DNA of 41,580 nt. Source: Gammaproteobacteria bacterium. GTDB taxonomy: Bacteria; Pseudomonadota; Gammaproteobacteria; Berkiellales; Berkiellaceae. Shown piece by piece: positions 17,744 to 25,753 of this stretch. The position numbers and the translations under genes were made by a program. The stretch spans positions 1 to 41,580 of the forward strand of contig JACPOY010000014.1 in assembly GCA_016191245.1 (NCBI GenBank), given 5' to 3'. Under the pieces are notes generated by a model. It saw nothing but the letters and a program-made list of their open reading frames with translations. It made no database searches and was not told where the DNA came from. The number at the start of each line of letters is the position of its first letter. Within the stretch, counting starts at the first letter, position 1.

Positions 17744-18826
17744 GTGTCTGTTGCCATTATAACAGGATCAGCTGGGCTGATTGGATCAGAGGCTGTTAAG
17801 TTTTTTGCGGCCCGTGGTCTTAACGTCGTTGGTATCGACAATAATATGCGCAAAGAATTTTTTGGAGACGACGCCTGCACGCAATGGAACTTAACGGCGT
17901 TGCAAAAGACAGTCTCTAATTATACGCACTTTTCTTGCGATATTCGCAATTATGCAACTCTTGAGAAAATTTTCAGTCAATATGCAAAAGATATATCCGT
18001 TATCATTCACTGTGCAGCACAGCCTTCCCATGATTGGGCAGCTTTACAACCTCATGTTGATTTTACAGTCAATGCCAATGGAACGTTGAATTTACTTGAA
18101 TTAACAAGACAATATTGTCCTGATGCAACTTTTATGTTCCTGAGTACCAATAAAGTTTATGGTGATACGCCTAATTCACTACCATTAGTAGAATTAGAAA
18201 CACGTTGGGACGTTGCAAAAAACCATCCTTATCATGGGGTTGGCATTGATGAATACATGTCTATTGATCATAACAAACATAGTTTATTCGGTGTTTCGAA
18301 AGCTTCTGCAGATTTAATGGTGCAAGAATATGGACGTTATTTTGGAATGAAAACGGCCTGTTTTCGTGGCGGTTGTTTAACAGGGCCTGCGCACTCAGGA
18401 ACGAAACTGCATGGCTTTTTATCTTATTTAATGCGTTGCGCCTTAACGCATACCCCTTATACAATTTTTGGGTATAAAGGCAAACAAGTACGCGATAATA
18501 TTCATAGTTACGATTTAGTGAATGCTTTATGGCATTTTTATCAAGCCCCCCGTGTCGCTGCGGTATATAACATGGGTGGTGGTCCACAAAATAGCTGCTC
18601 TGTTTTAGAAGCCATCAATTTATGTCAAACCGTGAGTAATGAAGAGATTGTTTGGCACTATGATGACACCAACAGAATTGGCGATCATATTTGGTGGGTC
18701 AGTGATGTCAGAAGATTCCAACAGGATTTTCCATCTTGGGATTTTCAATATGATTTAACCAGAACCATTGCCCAAATTTATACTGCAGTCAAAGAAACGC
18801 AAGAAATGGGCGTGTCCTATGCATGA
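17744..18826 (+). CDS. NAD-dependent epimerase, CDP-paratose 2-epimerase-like
   Basis: A 360-residue extended SDR protein. The NAD site is [19 protein letters not shown], the Ser-Thr element is [10 protein letters not shown], and long conserved stretches such as [28 protein letters not shown] and [13 protein letters not shown] match the CDP-paratose 2-epimerase-like group. The YxxxK motif reads LFGVSK, so the usual catalytic Tyr is Phe; I recall close relatives with the same change, so it may be a subfamily trait. The GTG start at 17744 has AGGA nine bases upstream. The product presumably works with the first epimerase and the downstream GT2 in making a surface sugar; the exact substrate is unknown. 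Confidence 0.85.
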   Translation: MSVAIITGSAGLIGSEAVKFFAARGLNVVGIDNNMRKEFFGDDACTQWNLTALQKTVSNYTHFSCDIRNYATLEKIFSQYAKDISVIIHCAAQPSHDWAALQPHVDFTVNANGTLNLLELTRQYCPDATFMFLSTNKVYGDTPNSLPLVELETRWDVAKNHPYHGVGIDEYMSIDHNKHSLFGVSKASADLMVQEYGRYFGMKTACFRGGCLTGPAHSGTKLHGFLSYLMRCALTHTPYTIFGYKGKQVRDNIHSYDLVNALWHFYQAPRVAAVYNMGGGPQNSCSVLEAINLCQTVSNEEIVWHYDDTNRIGDHIWWVSDVRRFQQDFPSWDFQYDLTRTIAQIYTAVKETQEMGVSYA

Positions 18827-19604
18827 TGTAGGAGTAAAGGGGTTATTTTCAGTGGTGATTCCTGCCTTTAACGAGGCAGAAAATCTGCATGTTACAATAC
18901 CACCGCTAGTAGAATGCTTAAATGATGCTAACATCAAACATGAAATTGTGGTGGTAAACGATAATAGTACAGACAATACAGAAAGTGTGTTGCTAAAGTT
19001 AAAAGAACAATACCCTTGCGTACGTCATGTTAAAAATTCACCCCCTAATGGTTTTGGTTTAGCTGTTCGTAAAGGGTTGCAGTCTTTTTTAGGAGATGCG
19101 GTGATCATCGTCATGGCAGATGGTTCTGATTCTCCTCAAGATGTCGTTGCTTTTTATCGTAAACTTCAAGAAGGCTATGATTGTGTTTTTGGTTCAAGAT
19201 TCATTTCGGGCGGAAAAACGATAGATTATCCATTTCATAAAATGATTCTGAACCGAATGGCCAATAATTTTATCAGAGTGTTGTTTCAGATCAGATACAA
19301 CGATATAACGAATGCATTTAAGTGTTATCGCCGTCATGTTATTGCAGGCTTAAACCCATTACTAGCTCATCATTTTAATTTAACTGTTGAGTTGCCTTTG
19401 AAGTCAATTATCAGAGGATACCGCTATGCTGTTGTACCTAATGCTTGGTATAACAGAAAACAAGGGGTGTCTAAACTCAAAATTCGGGAAATGGGCAGTC
19501 GTTATTTGTTTATTGTTTTATATTGCCTGATTGAAAGATTATTTTCTCGCGGTGATTATAAAATTCCTAAAACGCCTGTTTCGGTGACCGAACAAGAAAT
19601 ATAA
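18819..19604 (+). CDS. Family 2 glycosyltransferase, dolichyl/polyprenyl-phosphate sugar synthase-like
   Basis: A 261-residue GT-A-fold enzyme. [15 protein letters not shown] opens the nucleotide-binding domain, [13 protein letters not shown] and [11 protein letters not shown] give the acidic metal-binding positions, and GSRFISGG follows as in DPM-synthase-like proteins. It lacks long C-terminal membrane helices. The ATG at 18819 overlaps the epimerase stop by eight bases and is preferred to an in-frame alternative at 18768 because the domain starts right after it. Such enzymes load a sugar on polyprenyl phosphate, which a GT-C membrane enzyme then uses; the GT-C candidate is in the same cluster. 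Confidence 0.85.
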   Translation: MHDVGVKGLFSVVIPAFNEAENLHVTIPPLVECLNDANIKHEIVVVNDNSTDNTESVLLKLKEQYPCVRHVKNSPPNGFGLAVRKGLQSFLGDAVIIVMADGSDSPQDVVAFYRKLQEGYDCVFGSRFISGGKTIDYPFHKMILNRMANNFIRVLFQIRYNDITNAFKCYRRHVIAGLNPLLAHHFNLTVELPLKSIIRGYRYAVVPNAWYNRKQGVSKLKIREMGSRYLFIVLYCLIERLFSRGDYKIPKTPVSVTEQEI

Positions 19605-19711
19605 GCAGCTAAAAGACTGTTCATTTGTAGAGTGATTTCGCAATATTTTGCATTTATATCAGTCAATGATTAATCTTAATGTAAAGACCATACTTTAATT
19701 GTGAAAACATA

Positions 19712-20176
19712 ATGGTACATTCTTCAAAAATTTCATTGCTGTTTGCCATTGTGGTAGGCCTCTTGCCAGTGGTGACATCAGCTGCTGATGCTCCACAGAC
19801 AGCTCCTAAAGCACCTGCTGCTGCAGGCGGTGGTGGTAGTAAAGCTGGCGGCGGCGGTGGCCCACCATCACAAGGTGGTAATATAGGTGCTGTGGATGCC
19901 ATTCTCAATCCTGGTGGTGGTGGTGCAGGTAAAAAGGCTGCTGCGCAAGCTAATATTCCTCCTGAACCCATGAGCGAAGAAGATACCCGAGATAGGGTCA
20001 TGGATAACTCCATCAATTCTTATATGGGATATTGTGCTTGTCCTTATAGCAAAAATAGCGATGGCTTTGAATGTGGTGTCGAAGCTGCCTATTATAAGCC
20101 AGGCGGATTCAGAATTTTCTGTTATCCAGAAGATGTCAGAGGACAACTTAATATCTTCTATCGCAAGACCCATTAA
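19712..20176 (+). CDS. Small secreted glycine-rich protein with C-terminal four-cysteine domain
   Basis: A 154-residue protein. Residues 1-24 are a signal peptide with a likely cut after VTSA. A low-complexity Gly/Ala/Pro segment follows (about 25-80). The last 55 residues hold a compact domain with four cysteines: GYCACPYS, FECGVEAAYY, KPGGFRIFCYPEDV. I recall the CxCPY...CGxxxAYxxPGG...CYxxDV pattern from uncharacterised exported proteins of proteobacteria, with no known function. Two disulfides are likely after export. It lies just upstream of the TPR-sulfotransferase on the same strand, a possible but unproven functional link. No strong ribosome binding site is seen. Confidence 0.75.
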   Translation: MVHSSKISLLFAIVVGLLPVVTSAADAPQTAPKAPAAAGGGGSKAGGGGGPPSQGGNIGAVDAILNPGGGGAGKKAAAQANIPPEPMSEEDTRDRVMDNSINSYMGYCACPYSKNSDGFECGVEAAYYKPGGFRIFCYPEDVRGQLNIFYRKTH

Positions 20177-20199
20177 CGATCCTCTGGATATATATTCAG

Positions 20200-21651
20200 A
20201 TGGCACAACTTCCGACTGATATTACTCAATTAAACAATACTGGTATTGAGTATATTAAAAATCGACAATTCCAAAAGGCTGCGCAAACTTTCGAAGCGAT
20301 TTTAAAATTAATGCCCGATTCCTATCAGGCTTTAGTCAATTTAGGTTTATCTTATATTGAAATAAATGAATTTGAAAAAGCAGCAACGATATTGCGTCAA
20401 TGTTTACATATTAACCCACAGATGGCTTCACTATGGCGCAATGTAACACTTTGCCAAAAGTATTCTTCTTTAGATAATCCAGATTTTATTAAGATCGATC
20501 AATTAATAAAAAATCCAGATCTTTCTGAGGAAGATCAAACACAATTATATTTTGCCTTAGGTAAAATATATCTTGATACTCAACATTATGGTGAGGCTTA
20601 TCAAAGTTATGAGCAAGGTAATCACTTACATGCAAAGGTGACTCCATTTCGACTTGCGACCTTACAAAATCAAGTCTCCAGAGCAATAAAAACGTTTAAT
20701 GCTGATTTTTTCAACAAATATGCTTTTGAAGATACGAGCCAGATCCAACCTATCATTATTATTGGCCCTTCGCGATCCGGCAAGAGTTTGCTTGAAACTA
20801 TGCTGAGTCAAATGCCACAAATACAGGCCGCGGGAGAGGTAGGTATTAGTCATTTGGACTTGCCAATAGCTTTAGATGTACAATCCTTCACAATTGAACA
20901 AGTGCAAACGATAAGAAATCTTTATATTACTCGACTCAAAAGAGATCTACCAAGAGAAAGTAAATATATCATCGATACGCTTCCAGGCAATTTTATTTAT
21001 ATTGGTTTGCTTGCCACATTATTTCCACGAGCTAAATTTATATATTGTCAGCGTGACGCTAAAGATATCGCTTTATCGATGTTTTTTAAATATTATGCTT
21101 ATGGCCATGGATTTACCTGTCATCTACAATCCATTCAATCTTACATGGCGCTCTATACACGAATGATGACGCATTGGTCTAAAGTGTTAGCAAAAAAAAT
21201 ATATTGCGTATCTTATGAAGATATCATTCGCCATCCCAATGACACTATGCAAAAAATAAAATGTTATCTAGAGTTAAATGAAGAATTTATATTTGACTTT
21301 AGTCAGCTTCACACAGAGGGGGTTGGCATTTGGCGACATTTTGAAAAATATATATCACCTAAGACTAAAATAAAGCAAAAAAATGATGAACCAGATTTAC
21401 AAGATTTAATGACGAGTGCCTATCAGCGGTTTGAAGAAGGCGATCTGCAATCGGCAGAAAATATTTGTTTATCTTTGTTGTCTAAAAGTAAAGCATATTA
21501 TTTGCCATATCATGTATTGGGTTTAATCTATTTTCAACAAGGTCAAAATGACAAAGCTATTTACTATTTAGAACAAGCTTTACAAATAGCCCCACATAAC
21601 AAGCAACTGAACCTAGATTTATTGCATATCAAAAATCAAATCAAGAAATAA
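20200..21651 (+). CDS. TPR-sulfotransferase fusion protein
   Basis: A 483-residue protein with TPR units at about residues 10-80 and 115-145, a PAPS-dependent sulfotransferase domain at about 185-370, and one or two further TPR units at about 410-475. The 5'-phosphosulfate-binding loop is IIGPSRSGKSLLETML (about 188-202), with Lys where most bacterial homologues have Thr (RSGT). A 3'-phosphate site is plausible in YCQRDAKDIALSMFF. The last TPR (YHVLGLIYFQQGQNDKAIYY) is well formed. TPRs usually hold peptide substrates, so a protein- or peptide-directed sulfotransferase is possible, but bacterial members are mostly uncharacterised. There is no signal peptide. Confidence 0.87.
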   Translation: MAQLPTDITQLNNTGIEYIKNRQFQKAAQTFEAILKLMPDSYQALVNLGLSYIEINEFEKAATILRQCLHINPQMASLWRNVTLCQKYSSLDNPDFIKIDQLIKNPDLSEEDQTQLYFALGKIYLDTQHYGEAYQSYEQGNHLHAKVTPFRLATLQNQVSRAIKTFNADFFNKYAFEDTSQIQPIIIIGPSRSGKSLLETMLSQMPQIQAAGEVGISHLDLPIALDVQSFTIEQVQTIRNLYITRLKRDLPRESKYIIDTLPGNFIYIGLLATLFPRAKFIYCQRDAKDIALSMFFKYYAYGHGFTCHLQSIQSYMALYTRMMTHWSKVLAKKIYCVSYEDIIRHPNDTMQKIKCYLELNEEFIFDFSQLHTEGVGIWRHFEKYISPKTKIKQKNDEPDLQDLMTSAYQRFEEGDLQSAENICLSLLSKSKAYYLPYHVLGLIYFQQGQNDKAIYYLEQALQIAPHNKQLNLDLLHIKNQIKK

Positions 21652-21675
21652 GTCTATATCTGAAAGTTTTTTTTT

Positions 21676-21804
21676 ATCCCCTCTCCCCTTGCGGGAGAGG
21701 GTTAGGGTGAGGGGTATAAATGTTGAACAATTTTATGTCTAATATTTATGCAGATTCTTTAGCACCCCTCATCCCCGCCTTCTCCCGCAAGGGGAGAAGG
21801 GGTA
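21676..21804. repeat. Pair of inverted GC-rich repeats at the bioF 3' end
   Basis: The first arm, 21676-21714, is identical over 39 bases to the right arm of the palindrome at 17680-17718. About 50 bases later, 21765-21804 holds a diverged arm in inverse orientation (CCCCTCATCCCCGCCTTCTC at its start) with its own hairpin TTCTCCC-GCAAG-GGGAGAA. The first arm follows the sulfotransferase stop by 25 bases and could act as a 3' stem for that mRNA. The second arm lies inside the coding sequence of the convergent bioF gene and supplies its last codons. The same two-arm layout recurs at 23115-23236. Confidence 0.88.
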
Positions 21805-22955
21805 AGAGGTAAGAGTTCCATCAGTTCTTCTAAAGCGCTTAGCAAATAATTGATGGCTTCATCATGATGATTTACATTCAGAGCAATGCGTAATCGACTT
21901 TGATGCGGGGGAACAGAAGGCGAGCGAATAGCGCTCACGCGGATCCCTTTATTCGCTAAGAATCGTTGGGCAGCTAAGGTTTTCGCCGGTTCCTTGAGGA
22001 TGATAGGAATAATATGTGTGCTAGATGAACCGGTATCCATATTAAGAAGACGGAGTTTTTCTCTTACATTTTTTGCTTTTTCTAGCAACATCTTTGCTTG
22101 TGGTTGCAAACTGGGAATAAGATCCCAAGCTTGATGCATTGCTGCAACTTGCATGGGAGAGGGCCCGGTTGAAAAGACAAAACCTTGGCATTTATTAACC
22201 AAAAATCGCTTAATAATAGAAGAACACGTAATATAAGCACCACTGCCACCAAGTGCTTTGCTGAATGTTCCCATGGAAATATCAATATCATTTTTGTAAT
22301 CTTCGGTTAACCCAAAACCACGCTTACCAAAAAGTCCTGTTGCATGGGCTTCATCGATATATAAAATCGTTCGATAGTCTTTTGCGAGTTTGATTAACAT
22401 CTCAAGATCAGCAACATCCCCATCCATACCAAATACCGATTCACTCAGAATAAATCGTGGTTGTGAGAGTGATTTGGTTTTATGTAAAAGATATTTGAGG
22501 TGATCATAATCAAGATGATGAAATCGATGCTGTTTGATGTTCAAGCTTTTGCAAGCAGCATGCATGCTGGCATGATTTAAGCGATCAGAAAATACAAGCG
22601 GTGGTGCGCCATGCACCATGGGATCCATGAGTGCTGTTAACACGGAAATATTGGCCTGATAGCCGCTAATAAAGATTAGCGCGCTTTGTGAGTGTTTACT
22701 GCTGGCTATCAAAGATTCTAAGGCTTGGATCTGCGATTGGCTCGTAGAGATAAGTCTTGATGATTTACTACCAACCCCATATTTATCTGCTGCATCGATA
22801 GCTGCCTGTATCAGTAAGGGATGCTGACTGAGCCCCAAATAATCATTACTGGAAAAGTCGTGCAAATAAGTTTTTGCATGCGGCAGATGACGTAACAAAT
22901 GGTTTTTACGGAGTTTTGCGCAAAATTGGGTATAAGGAAGATAAGTATGTCGCAT
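21759..22955 (-). CDS. bioF: 8-amino-7-oxononanoate synthase (BioF-like alpha-oxoamine synthase)
   Basis: A PLP enzyme of 398 residues that condenses pimeloyl thioester with alanine in biotin synthesis. Hallmarks are DFSSNDYLGLSQHP, GYQANISVLTAL, the Asp of YIDEAHATGLFG (D201) and the internal aldimine lysine K233 in GTFSKALGGSGAY. No other bio genes are nearby, so a related alpha-oxoamine synthase such as a KBL-like enzyme is possible, but the sequence reads best as BioF. The last 15 residues, LTPSPLAGEGGDEGC, come from a palindromic repeat and are not part of the family domain. The start at 22955 lacks a clear ribosome binding site. Confidence 0.88.
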   Translation of the reverse strand: MRHTYLPYTQFCAKLRKNHLLRHLPHAKTYLHDFSSNDYLGLSQHPLLIQAAIDAADKYGVGSKSSRLISTSQSQIQALESLIASSKHSQSALIFISGYQANISVLTALMDPMVHGAPPLVFSDRLNHASMHAACKSLNIKQHRFHHLDYDHLKYLLHKTKSLSQPRFILSESVFGMDGDVADLEMLIKLAKDYRTILYIDEAHATGLFGKRGFGLTEDYKNDIDISMGTFSKALGGSGAYITCSSIIKRFLVNKCQGFVFSTGPSPMQVAAMHQAWDLIPSLQPQAKMLLEKAKNVREKLRLLNMDTGSSSTHIIPIILKEPAKTLAAQRFLANKGIRVSAIRSPSVPPHQSRLRIALNVNHHDEAINYLLSALEELMELLPLTPSPLAGEGGDEGC

Positions 22956-23063
22956 AAGTTACAATGAAGAGAAAAGAAGATTATATCTTTAGGAGCTGAT
23001 TTTTAAAAACCCTGAGGACCAAAAGAGCATTTTACTTTATTTCTCAGTAAACATGACTAAGAA

Positions 23064-23415
23064 CCCTCACCCTAACCCCTGAGGAATCGACACATAATTT
23101 AAAAGGTTTTTCTTATCCCCTCTCCCCTTGCGGGAGAGGGTTAGGGTGAGGGGTCTATAAATCTGGGACAAATTTACGTCTTTTAACGATTAAGATTTTT
23201 TCCACCCCTCATCCCCGCCCAAGGGGAGAAGGGGTAAGAGCTTCGCAAGCTAAATCTAGTTCAAGCTAACATTATAATTTTTAAGAAATTTTCTTCAAAT
23301 TATGTGTCGATTCCTCAGCCCTAACCCTCTCCCGCAAAGCGGTAGAGGGGATCGGATAAAAGATCTTAAATTCTTGTCCCCTCTACCGCTTTGCGGGAGA
23401 GGGTTAGGGTGAGGG
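23064..23415. repeat. GC-rich palindrome interrupted by an inserted element
   Basis: Removing 23079-23318 plus one 9-base duplicate leaves a left arm of 39 bases (23064-23078 joined to 23328-23351) that is the reverse complement of the right arm at 23377-23415. The arms carry a variant inner hairpin, CTCTCCCGCAAAGCGGTAGAG, written as CTCTCCCGC and GCGGTAGAG halves. This is another member of the family seen at 17617-17718, with a different loop region. It lies between the bioF-like gene and the lipoprotein hydrolase and abuts the 3' end of the latter. No gene is supported between 22956 and 23444. Confidence 0.88.
23079..23318. mobile_element. 240-bp non-autonomous element (MITE-like) with 22-bp terminal inverted repeats
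   Basis: The left end, starting CTGAGGAATCGACACATAAT (23079-23100), and the right end (23297-23318) are perfect 22-base reverse complements. The direct repeat CCCTAACCC flanks both sides (23070-23078 and 23319-23327), the expected 9-bp target-site duplication of a transposase. The element has no coding capacity, so it must have been moved by a transposase encoded elsewhere. Its interior contains two GC-rich arms at 23115-23153 and 23205-23236, closely resembling those at 21676-21804; the second arm has lost about nine bases of its inner hairpin. The insertion target was itself a member of the palindrome family. Confidence 0.88.
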
Positions 23416-23444
23416 TCTTATGGTTGGGGCGCATGGTCTGGGTT

Positions 23445-24281
23445 TTATTGGTCACACTCCAACGGTAATTTAATAAGCTCAACCCACTGGTCTTCCCATC
23501 CTTTGTGATGACTAACATTTTTTAATTTAATAACTTTCACGCAGCTAGGGTTATTAACTGTTTTAGAAAATTGTTCAGCTAACCAAGGAGGAACAATTTT
23601 ATCTCGACCACCAGTGAAATGATGTTGAGGAATATTTTTTAGCTTATCAGCTACCTTGATTGGGTTCAGCGATCCTCTTAGAGGTGTTGTATGATGATAT
23701 TCGTTTAAAGCAGCATGATTGAGATCGCCTGCAACGGTGATAAGACCAGAAACATCCTTGCGCTGTGCAGCAATAAGCGCAGCAATACTCGCACCGCCAG
23801 AAAATCCGATTAACACAAAATGAGAATTTTTATTTTTTTCTTTTAATTGATTAAGCACATTATCAAATGCCGCAATGACTTCAGATGCATAGCGATGACT
23901 TGACCAATATTTCGGATCACAAAAAGTATCGAGAGAAAGAGGGGTATATTGGCATGGTCTGCCTAGATACACGACATGTGAATGGGGATCGCGAACAGCC
24001 AGAGATAAGGCCAAAGGTTGTTTTGGAGTAGGGTTATCTGATAATTGATATTTTGTTTTCCAACTGTTTCCATCACCTTCTATGTATACATATAGTGTTT
24101 GGGTAGGGTAAGTTGGGAGTTGTTGATAAGCAGTTATGGTAAAAGTATTTGTGGCATATCTTTGCTCTGTAAAACCTGCTTGCTCAGCCTGAATGATTAC
24201 TCTTTGCGTTGAACGAGCTTGTTTTGTGGTTGAGCTACATGCCCAAAGGCATGCAATAAGGATGAAAGCTAAATATTTCAT
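23445..24281 (-). CDS. Alpha/beta-hydrolase lipoprotein
   Basis: A 278-residue exported lipoprotein. The N-terminal hydrophobic segment ends with the lipobox LWAC, so C15 would be lipidated and the protein anchored to the inner or outer membrane. The hydrolase core shows an oxyanion-type strand YVYIEGDGNSW, the nucleophile elbow IGFSGGAS (S161), a probable acid in GGRDKIVP (D227) and a probable catalytic His in NVSHHKGW (H258 or H259). All three triad positions therefore look intact. The substrate is unknown; an esterase or peptidase are both possible. It is transcribed towards the palindromic repeats and divergently from the autotransporter cluster. Confidence 0.82.
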   Translation of the reverse strand: MKYLAFILIACLWACSSTTKQARSTQRVIIQAEQAGFTEQRYATNTFTITAYQQLPTYPTQTLYVYIEGDGNSWKTKYQLSDNPTPKQPLALSLAVRDPHSHVVYLGRPCQYTPLSLDTFCDPKYWSSHRYASEVIAAFDNVLNQLKEKNKNSHFVLIGFSGGASIAALIAAQRKDVSGLITVAGDLNHAALNEYHHTTPLRGSLNPIKVADKLKNIPQHHFTGGRDKIVPPWLAEQFSKTVNNPSCVKVIKLKNVSHHKGWEDQWVELIKLPLECDQ

Positions 24282-24311
24282 ACTTAAAATTTTAAACCGC
24301 AGGACAGCCAG

Positions 24312-24330
24312 TGTAAAAGGATTTTTTTAC
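24312..24330. other. Small AT-rich hairpin in the divergent promoter region
   Basis: TGTAAAAGGATTTTTTTACA forms a short stem (TGTAAAA with TTTTACA) between the divergent lipoprotein and autotransporter genes. It may be a leader structure or part of a promoter region. Nothing else recognisable lies in the 112-base gap apart from the GGGAGAG ribosome binding site of the next gene. Confidence 0.3.
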
Positions 24331-24393
24331 AGAATGCTTTGGGTGAAGCCACACCAATGATAGGATTGACTAATATGTCAGGGAGAGATATTG

Positions 24394-25752
24394 ATGTCCG
24401 TAGATAATACAAAAATATCTTCACTATGGGCTATTCTACTAGCCAGTTTTTCTTCACAAGTCTTAGCTGTCTATCCCGATGTCGCTTCAATGCTTGAAGC
24501 TATACGTCCAACAGCTGCAGTCACAGCGCCTGAGCTTAATGCCTTAATTATTGCAATTGATGCATTACCAACAGCTCAGCAGAAGTTTGATGCATTACAG
24601 ACTTTAATACCGTCAGCAGATGGTAGTTTACGTGCTGCCTCTGAAGGTCCCATGAACCAAATGTATGGGGTCATTCATAATAGGTTACTCAGAGTCTCAC
24701 ATGAGACGGGGTTATCAAGTGGTGATGAAGTCAATACGAAGTCACCCAATGGCAAATCAGAGAAATCAAATGGCAAAGAACAAACCGTAAAAGAATCAAA
24801 AGCGGCAACTGATACAACTCCAGCGCCGGCTGAAGTTACAGCTGATGCCAGCCCGACGTCATCGGAAGAACCTGTTAAAGATTTAATACTTCAAGAAGAC
24901 ATATCAAAAGGTGCCTGGATCCAAATTCTTGGCAACAATACAGGGCAAAGTAATCGTGATTTTGTGCCAGGGTATGATGCTGATGTGGGTGGGATTTTTA
25001 TTGGGCGCGATTTTCTTTTTGAAAATCTAATCCTCGGGATAGCAGGCGGATATTCCTACGCAGATGTTGATTCTAGAGGCCCTTCCGGCAGTTACATGGA
25101 TATTAAACGATATCAAGGAACGTTGTATGGAGGGATAAGCTTTGAGTGTCCCTTTTATATTCATACCGCATTCACGCTAGCACGCAATGATTTTGATACT
25201 AATCGTAAAATATTAGTGCCGCCTGTAGGTGGTGTTCCTTTTGTGCGCATTGCATGGTCTGATTTTTCTGGTTGGGAAACCGATGCTTATCTGGAAACAG
25301 GATTTGTATGGAAAAAAGGGCAGTTTCGCGCAATTCCCAAAATCATGTTGGCTTATTCGTATCAGCATTTTGACGGCTATGTTGAACAAGACGCTTTTGG
25401 TTTAGATTTATATGTAAAATATGAAAGTATATACAACTTGCCGTTAAGTGCAGGCGTAAAATTAGAATATGAGAATCATTTTGATGCTGCCTATGTTGTT
25501 CCTGAGATCCATGCCCATGTTTCTCATGATTTTGTTAATGACAATCAAATTGCAACGGCTCTTTTTACCGGCGGTGGCTTTGAATTTTTAAGTCAGGGCG
25601 CTGTGCCTGATTCTACGAGTTTTCAAATAGGAGCAGGTCTTGCGGTTCATAGCTACAAAAATACGGGTGTAATCATGCAATATGATTATGTAGGTCGTGA
25701 TGATTATCATCGTCATCAGGCTTTTATAAAAGTACGGCATGAGTGGGCATAA
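24394..25752 (+). CDS. Autotransporter-type outer-membrane protein with short passenger
   Basis: A 452-residue protein with an N-terminal signal peptide (hydrophobic core SLWAILLASFSSQVLA), a short passenger of about 140 residues and a C-terminal autotransporter beta-domain at about residues 170-452. The barrel starts with GAWIQILGNNTGQSNRDF and shows alternating strands such as LILGIAGGYSYADVD. A Lys/Ser/Pro-rich linker at about 110-165 separates passenger from barrel. The ATG at 24394 has GGGAGAG upstream and is preferred to the adjacent TTG at 24391. It ends HEWA, with one residue after the usual terminal aromatic. The next autotransporter starts one base after its stop. Confidence 0.82.
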   Translation: MSVDNTKISSLWAILLASFSSQVLAVYPDVASMLEAIRPTAAVTAPELNALIIAIDALPTAQQKFDALQTLIPSADGSLRAASEGPMNQMYGVIHNRLLRVSHETGLSSGDEVNTKSPNGKSEKSNGKEQTVKESKAATDTTPAPAEVTADASPTSSEEPVKDLILQEDISKGAWIQILGNNTGQSNRDFVPGYDADVGGIFIGRDFLFENLILGIAGGYSYADVDSRGPSGSYMDIKRYQGTLYGGISFECPFYIHTAFTLARNDFDTNRKILVPPVGGVPFVRIAWSDFSGWETDAYLETGFVWKKGQFRAIPKIMLAYSYQHFDGYVEQDAFGLDLYVKYESIYNLPLSAGVKLEYENHFDAAYVVPEIHAHVSHDFVNDNQIATALFTGGGFEFLSQGAVPDSTSFQIGAGLAVHSYKNTGVIMQYDYVGRDDYHRHQAFIKVRHEWA

Positions 25753-25753
25753 A

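Noticed and set aside
19663..20016. Minus-strand open frame with a Pro/Ala-rich product opposite the secreted cysteine protein
   Set aside because: Low-complexity mirror of the Gly-rich linker on the plus strand; no start signal.
22956..23444. Small genes inside the repeat field
   Set aside because: Short open frames there are made of the palindromes and the inserted element, with no ribosome binding sites and no conserved look.
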